A stretch of DNA of 64,000 nt, taken from NCBI GenBank assembly GCA_023420115.1, contig JAEZWR010000031.1:1-64000 (forward strand), read 5' to 3'. Origin of the DNA: Bacillota bacterium. Its GTDB lineage: Bacteria > Bacillota > Clostridia > Saccharofermentanales > Fastidiosipilaceae. A program made the translations under genes and the position numbers. The notes under the pieces were generated by a model. The model was not told where the DNA came from, did not search any database, and saw only the letters and a program-made list of their open reading frames with translations. Shown here piece after piece: positions 62,571 to 64,000 of this stretch; position 1 is the stretch's first letter, and every line of letters starts with the position of its first letter.

Positions 62571-62594
62571 TTTAGTTTAGTTTAGTTTAGTTAG
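62571..62594. repeat. Pentanucleotide tandem repeat before the MBL gene
   Basis: TTTAG is repeated four times and followed by TTAG. It ends 24 bases before the start codon, upstream of the ribosome site GAGGGGA. Confidence 0.85.
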
Positions 62595-62618
62595 TGCATA
62601 GATTTGAGGGGATAATAA

Positions 62619-63284
62619 ATGATTGACATAAAGACTTATAAAGAAAGTTATAATCATGCCAATGTATATAGAATATCAAGTGAAGATGGAGACATTTTAG
62701 TTGATCCAGCAATTGATATCGAAGATGTTGAAGATATAGAGAGAATAAAATATATTCTTGTGACTCATGCCCACTACGACCATATTAGAACTATCGAGGA
62801 CTGGGGAAAAATACCTAGTATAAAATGTATATATGCACATAGTCTAAGCAAAGAAGTTTTTCTAGACCCCTTTGAAAATTGCAGTAGTCTTTTTATGGAT
62901 TATAGGACGTTTAATGTTGACTACAAGGAAGTAAAGGACGGCGATATAATAGATTTGATGAAGAATCTTAGAATTCGTATCTATCATTTGCCAGGTCATA
63001 GCAGAGATAGCGTAGCTTTTCTTTTTCAAGAAAAAATTGAAAATGAGTACAAAAATTGTTTCTTTGTTTCTGGGGATCTAATATTTGCTGATTCTATAGG
63101 GAGATCAGATTTGCCAGGTTCAAGTCCTCAAGATTTGAGAAATAGTCTAAGACGCTTCGTTAATTTGTATGATAGTGAGAAGATTGACAAGAATTTGTAT
63201 ATATATCCAGGTCATTCTATTAAGACTAATTTGGATGATGAGCTAAAGTCAAATGTTTTTTTGAGTAAAGAATTTTTATATTAA
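62619..63284 (+). CDS. MBL-fold hydrolase, glyoxalase II-like
   Basis: A 221-aa metallo-beta-lactamase-fold protein. The metal motif is THAHYDH near residue 50; further ligand regions are LPGHSRDSV, SGDLIFADSIGRSDL and YPGHS. The order matches the short bacterial glyoxalase II/YcbL-type hydrolases. Substrate unknown. GAGGGG precedes ATG 62619, and a tandem repeat lies just before that. The next gene follows after about 95 bases. Confidence 0.85.
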   Translation: MIDIKTYKESYNHANVYRISSEDGDILVDPAIDIEDVEDIERIKYILVTHAHYDHIRTIEDWGKIPSIKCIYAHSLSKEVFLDPFENCSSLFMDYRTFNVDYKEVKDGDIIDLMKNLRIRIYHLPGHSRDSVAFLFQEKIENEYKNCFFVSGDLIFADSIGRSDLPGSSPQDLRNSLRRFVNLYDSEKIDKNLYIYPGHSIKTNLDDELKSNVFLSKEFLY

Positions 63285-63379
63285 AGACAGTGGTTTGAGA
63301 AAATAGTGTAAGACAATAGAGTGTCAATATATTCTTTTGTTGAGAGTATTTATAAATAAAGATATCGTGGGGATTTTTG

Positions 63380-63841
63380 ATGATAAAAGCTAGTCTTGAT
63401 AATTTAGAATCTTTGAAGATTATACCGGATATTTATGAGCTTGTTTCAATTTTGAAGTGTATGGGGAAATTGAATTTTACTCAAACTGAGCAGTTTAATT
63501 TCAATGGAGTTATTGTTAATTATATAAGTCTCGATACCAAAGATGAGCATGAATGCAAATATGAGGCTCATAGAAAATTTGCAGATGTACATATTATCGT
63601 AGATGGCTCTGAGAGAATTAAAGTTGCTGAAGTGGATAAACTTTTGGAAATTGAAAAATATAGTGAAGAAAAAGATATTGCCTTTTTTAGTGGAGAAGAG
63701 GATTTTTGTGTTGATCTTAAAGCTAATGATCTTCTCTTTTGTGATACCAATGATGCTCATAAGGTCGCCATATTTACAGGGGATAAAAGACAGGTCAAAA
63801 AAATTGTTTTGAAGATCCCTGTAGAATACTACCGTAAGTGA
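63380..63841 (+). CDS. YhcH/YjgK/YiaL family protein
   Basis: A 153-aa cupin-like protein. HRKFADVHIIVDGSERIKVA and the metal-binding FCDTNDAHKVAIF toward the C terminus are the family marks. The members are linked to sialic-acid or hexose-anomer metabolism, though no nan or ebg genes are nearby, so the substrate is open. I use ATG 63380, six bases after GTGGGGA, instead of the TTG one codon upstream. Confidence 0.88.
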   Translation: MIKASLDNLESLKIIPDIYELVSILKCMGKLNFTQTEQFNFNGVIVNYISLDTKDEHECKYEAHRKFADVHIIVDGSERIKVAEVDKLLEIEKYSEEKDIAFFSGEEDFCVDLKANDLLFCDTNDAHKVAIFTGDKRQVKKIVLKIPVEYYRK

Positions 63842-63890
63842 GAATTTCGTCAGTAAATTTAGTTCATTAGTTAATAACTAAGTATCAAGA

Positions 63891-64000
63891 TTAAGATATA
63901 TTTGAAATATTTTTGATTTTTTCTTTGAGCATATTATCGAGTTCTTTACTTAATTCGGGCGTTATCTTATCAAGCATATCTTGGTTGATAAGACCAAAAT
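63891..64000 (-). CDS. 3' end of a leftward gene, truncated by the window
   Basis: On the minus strand one frame is open from the window edge to TAA at 63891-63893. It gives 35 residues ending in MLKEKIKNISNIS. The residues are helical and charged (DMLDKITPELSKELDNM). It lies tail to tail with the YhcH/YjgK gene. The family cannot be told from so short a piece. Confidence 0.55.
   Translation of the reverse strand, partial: FGLINQDMLDKITPELSKELDNMLKEKIKNISNIS

Overview
The window is AT-rich chromosomal DNA of a Bacillota (Firmicutes) bacterium, most likely a Clostridia member. Supporting signs are a WalRK-type two-component operon with walJ and rlmH, an HPr kinase, WhiA, an FtsEX/M23 cell-division hydrolase module, an ECF-type folate transporter subunit, strong GGAGG ribosome sites, and frequent TTG or GTG starts. 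The genus cannot be named from sequence alone. I see no phage, insertion sequence, plasmid or CRISPR array. Most genes run rightward; the main leftward blocks are 32385-35985 and 54234-59192.

Layout. The window opens with a 5S rRNA (65-181) and its terminator. Next comes walR-walK-murA-walJ-rlmH with a HisE-like gene, two surface-polysaccharide glycosyltransferase-like genes, then nnr and alr. An orphan sugar-ABC ATPase follows, then a PucR/CdaR-type regulator, ftsE-ftsX and an M23 hydrolase. A tRNA Gly-Cys-Gly cluster leads to an orphan gene, hprK-murB-whiA, trmL and serS. A P-type ATPase lies behind a riboswitch-like leader and is followed by a MATE exporter, tRNA-Ala and two acidic orphan proteins. 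The leftward block holds a second P-type ATPase and a dCMP deaminase.

From 36 kb the genes are mainly transport. There is an amino-acid ABC transporter behind ARG-box-like palindromes, a small multidrug exporter and a second MATE protein. An iron-acquisition island follows (41.5-51.9 kb): FTR1 permease, Tp34/P19 iron-binding protein, DUF2318 membrane redox protein, two permeases and an ATPase, an FMN-binding lipoprotein, a DUF4418 protein, and a further permease and ATPase. After it come a folate ECF subunit and two orphan secreted proteins. The leftward znuA-znuC-znuB-zur operon has a 7-1-7 Fur-family box upstream, and a ClC chloride transporter follows. The right end holds gpmA, tkt, an MBL hydrolase, a YhcH/YjgK protein and the 3' end of a leftward gene.

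How the genes fit together. The first 25 kb is a cell-envelope and division core: WalRK, MurA, Alr, MurB, FtsEX plus hydrolase, and WhiA. The second half is metal homeostasis: manganese (riboswitch plus P-type ATPase), iron (the FTR1/Tp34 island with two candidate DtxR-type operators) and zinc (znuACB-zur with a Zur box). The least explained items are the HisE-like protein lacking its metal ligands, the flavin/DUF2318 redox partners of the iron island, the palindrome over the tRNA promoter, the structured stretch at 41.1-41.3 kb, and the two secreted orphan proteins.
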